From Vicinamibacteria bacterium (GTDB taxonomy: Bacteria; Acidobacteriota; Vicinamibacteria; Vicinamibacterales; UBA2999), in contig JAICEG010000200.1 in assembly GCA_025924295.1 (NCBI GenBank), forward strand, positions 1-8,992: a DNA stretch of 8,992 nucleotides. Reading direction: 5' to 3'. Shown here piece by piece: positions 7,573 to 8,992 of this stretch (its first letter is position 1; the number at the start of each line of letters is the position of its first letter). The notes below the pieces were generated by a model. That model was not told the origin of the DNA, ran no database searches, and saw nothing but the letters and a program-made list of their open reading frames with translations. The position numbers and the translations under genes are program-made.

Positions 7573-8571
7573 ATGGGTGTTCTCCTCACGCCGATCGTGG
7601 TCAAGGACACGATTACGCTCGCCGGCCTGCGCGGCAAGCAACTGGCGGTGGATGCGAACGGTGAGCTGTACCAGTTTCTCGCACTGATTCGGCTGCCCGA
7701 CGGCACTCCGTTGCGCGACTCGCAGGGCAAAATCACCTCTCACCTATCAGGATTGTTTTTCCGCACCACGCGGCTCATGGCCGACTTCGACATGCGGCTC
7801 GTGTTCGTCTTCGACGGCCGCCCGCCCGTGGAGAAGACAGCCGAGATCACCCGTCGTCGCGCGGTTCGAGAGCGCTATGAGGCAGAAGCCGCAGCGGCGC
7901 GCGATGCCGGCGACTTCGCGCGTGCGTACTCGAAGTCGACGATGACGTCCCGGCTGACGGCGGAGATGATCGCCGATGCGAAAGAGTTGCTGCGACTGAT
8001 GGGCCTGCCCGTCGTTCAGGCGCCGTCCGAGGCCGAGGCGCAGGCGGCGCACATCGCACGGCGCGGCGACGTCTGGGCCGCGGCTTCCAAGGACTATGAC
8101 GCTCTCTTGTTCGGTGCGCCACGCCTGGTCCGCTTCCTGACGATCTCCGGCCGGGAGTTCCTGCCGGCCCAGCGGAGATCGCGACCGATCACGCCGGAAC
8201 TGATTGACCTGCAGCGGATGCTCGATGAACTGCGAATCACCCGTGCGCAACTGATCGATCTCGGCCTGCTCGTTGGGACCGATTTTCATCCAGGCGTCAA
8301 AGGCATCGGGCCCAAGAAGGCGTTGGCGCTCGTCAAGCGACATGGCGCCATCGAGCACATGCCATCGAAGGTTCCCGACGCGTTCGACGGCGACCTCAAT
8401 CGGCTCCGTCAGATCTACGTCGAGCCGGACGTGCGCGATGACTATCGCGTCGAATTTGACCGCTGCGATGTTGAGGGCGTGGTTCACTTCCTCTGCGACG
8501 AGCACGCATTCGGGCGAGACCGGGTGATGGCCGCGCTCGAACGCGCCTTCGGCTCGCAGAAACTCTTCTGA
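7573..8571 (+). CDS. fen: Flap endonuclease 1, archaeal/eukaryotic type (XPG/Rad2 family)
   Basis: This 332-residue structure-specific 5' nuclease cleaves single-stranded flaps at DNA junctions. The ATG at 7573 gives an N-terminus MGVLL like that of archaeal FEN1. The frame is open to a TTG at 7501, but that stretch reads through the terminator. A weak AAGG lies about 12 nt before the ATG. The N-domain (about 1-105) has AVDANGELYQFL (D27), ITSHLSGLFFRT and VFVFDGRPP (D81), then a basic arch cluster (R94-R96). The I-domain has QAPSEAEAQAAH (E153, E155), SKDYDALLFGAPRLVR (D174, D176) and LLVGTDF (D237). The H2TH motif is GVKGIGPKKAL (241-251). All seven metal-binding acids are present. Similarity to Pyrococcus FEN1 (from memory) runs end to end, including HFLCDEHAF near residue 305. 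The protein ends in GSQKLF, with no QxxLxxWF-type PIP box, so PCNA binding appears lost. Flanking genes are bacterial, suggesting acquisition from archaea or an old lineage-specific gene. Confidence 0.95.
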   Translation: MGVLLTPIVVKDTITLAGLRGKQLAVDANGELYQFLALIRLPDGTPLRDSQGKITSHLSGLFFRTTRLMADFDMRLVFVFDGRPPVEKTAEITRRRAVRERYEAEAAAARDAGDFARAYSKSTMTSRLTAEMIADAKELLRLMGLPVVQAPSEAEAQAAHIARRGDVWAAASKDYDALLFGAPRLVRFLTISGREFLPAQRRSRPITPELIDLQRMLDELRITRAQLIDLGLLVGTDFHPGVKGIGPKKALALVKRHGAIEHMPSKVPDAFDGDLNRLRQIYVEPDVRDDYRVEFDRCDVEGVVHFLCDEHAFGRDRVMAALERAFGSQKLF

Positions 8572-8644
8572 CCTGTGTCAAGCGCAGCCGGAGATTGGGA
8601 GCATGGTCGCGGCCCACGCGCGCCGCCCGAAATTATCGTCGCGA

Positions 8645-8992
8645 CTACTGCGGATTCGTCTCCGAGGCCGTCAGTCGCGAGGGTGACAGCGCGCGCCACC
8701 ACTCCCTGACTCTCCCTACGCACGGGGGAAGCGGATCGCACGCCAGCAGATACAACACGACAGTGGTCAGGACAATGAGCGAGTAGGTCAGGAGGATGAG
8801 GGGAATGCGAAGGTTGACGTAGACGAACGCGACTGGACCGAAGAGCAGGACGGACAGGGTGAGGAATGACGTGCGCAGCGGCGCGTCTCGAAGCCGCCTC
8901 GGATTGCGAAGCCCGTCCGCGACACGCCGGTAGGCAGCGGTCTCATACGCCTCGATCGAGATCTTGAAAACCGTCTGCGTGAGCACGTACAG
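8645..8992 (-). CDS. Small membrane protein of unknown function (5' end outside window)
   Basis: The frame is open from the right edge for about 115 codons to a TAG at 8645-8647. A GTG at 8984-8986 could be a start, but the reading continues upstream of it (Leu-Tyr), so the gene is probably truncated by the window. Numbering from that GTG, residues 1-38 are soluble and partly basic. Two membrane helices follow: about 40-58 (SFLTLSVLLFGPVAFVYVN) and about 60-83 (a Leu/Ile/Val-rich run ending LYLLA). Then come CDPLPPCVGRVREWW, with two cysteines seven residues apart, and a polar tail. I recognise no domain. The Cys-Asp-Pro-Leu-Pro-Pro-Cys segment after the second helix is the most distinctive part and a useful search handle. 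It converges on the flap endonuclease gene with 73 bp between stops, in which I see no convincing terminator. Confidence 0.6.
   Translation of the reverse strand: MYVLTQTVFKISIEAYETAAYRRVADGLRNPRRLRDAPLRTSFLTLSVLLFGPVAFVYVNLRIPLILLTYSLIVLTTVVLYLLACDPLPPCVGRVREWWRALSPSRLTASETNPQ

Noticed and set aside
7478..8571. Idea that the contig is archaeal because of FEN1
   Set aside because: The neighbouring outer-membrane TonB-dependent receptor with its signal peptide and C-terminal Phe, the intrinsic terminator and the other exported proteins all point to a Gram-negative bacterium.

Overview
The window looks like a chromosomal segment of a high-GC Gram-negative bacterium. The strongest evidence is a complete 1068-residue TonB-dependent receptor that needs an outer membrane, plus several Sec-type signal peptides. 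An Oar-like receptor with an N-terminal carboxypeptidase-regulatory-like domain, together with a secreted metallo-beta-lactamase-fold hydrolase, is typical of Acidobacteriota, perhaps class Vicinamibacteria. That placement is an inference from gene content, not from a marker gene. I see no mobile element, CRISPR array, tRNA or rRNA, and no gene-free stretch longer than about 220 bases.

Layout, left to right. The left edge holds the last 100 codons of a vanadium-dependent haloperoxidase / PAP2-type enzyme (+). It converges on a small secreted protein (-) with a GGTGKY...ARG signature resembling the allene-oxide-cyclase/dirigent beta-barrel. A 220-bp divergent intergenic region follows. Then comes a probable three-gene transcription unit (+): an exported MBL-fold metallohydrolase, a TSUP (TauE/SafE-type) membrane transporter and a DAO-family, FOXRED1-like FAD oxidoreductase. 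The last two are only 5 bp apart. After a 181-bp gap with a good ribosome binding site lies the TonB-dependent receptor (+), which ends in a strong intrinsic terminator. Immediately beyond the terminator is a 332-residue flap endonuclease 1 of the archaeal/eukaryotic type (+). A 5'-truncated small membrane protein (-) converges on it at the right edge.

The standout is the FEN1 gene. All seven metal-binding acidic residues, the N-terminal Met-Gly-Val, the helical-arch basic cluster and the H2TH motif can be seen, so it should be an active flap nuclease. It sits beside clearly bacterial genes, although bacteria normally remove flaps with the 5'-nuclease domain of DNA polymerase I. It stops where archaeal FEN1 proteins carry the PCNA-binding PIP box, so it appears to have lost its usual clamp partner. 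The other genes suggest import across the outer membrane, transport across the inner membrane and oxidation of a small amine or amino-acid-like substrate. No substrate can be read from the sequence.
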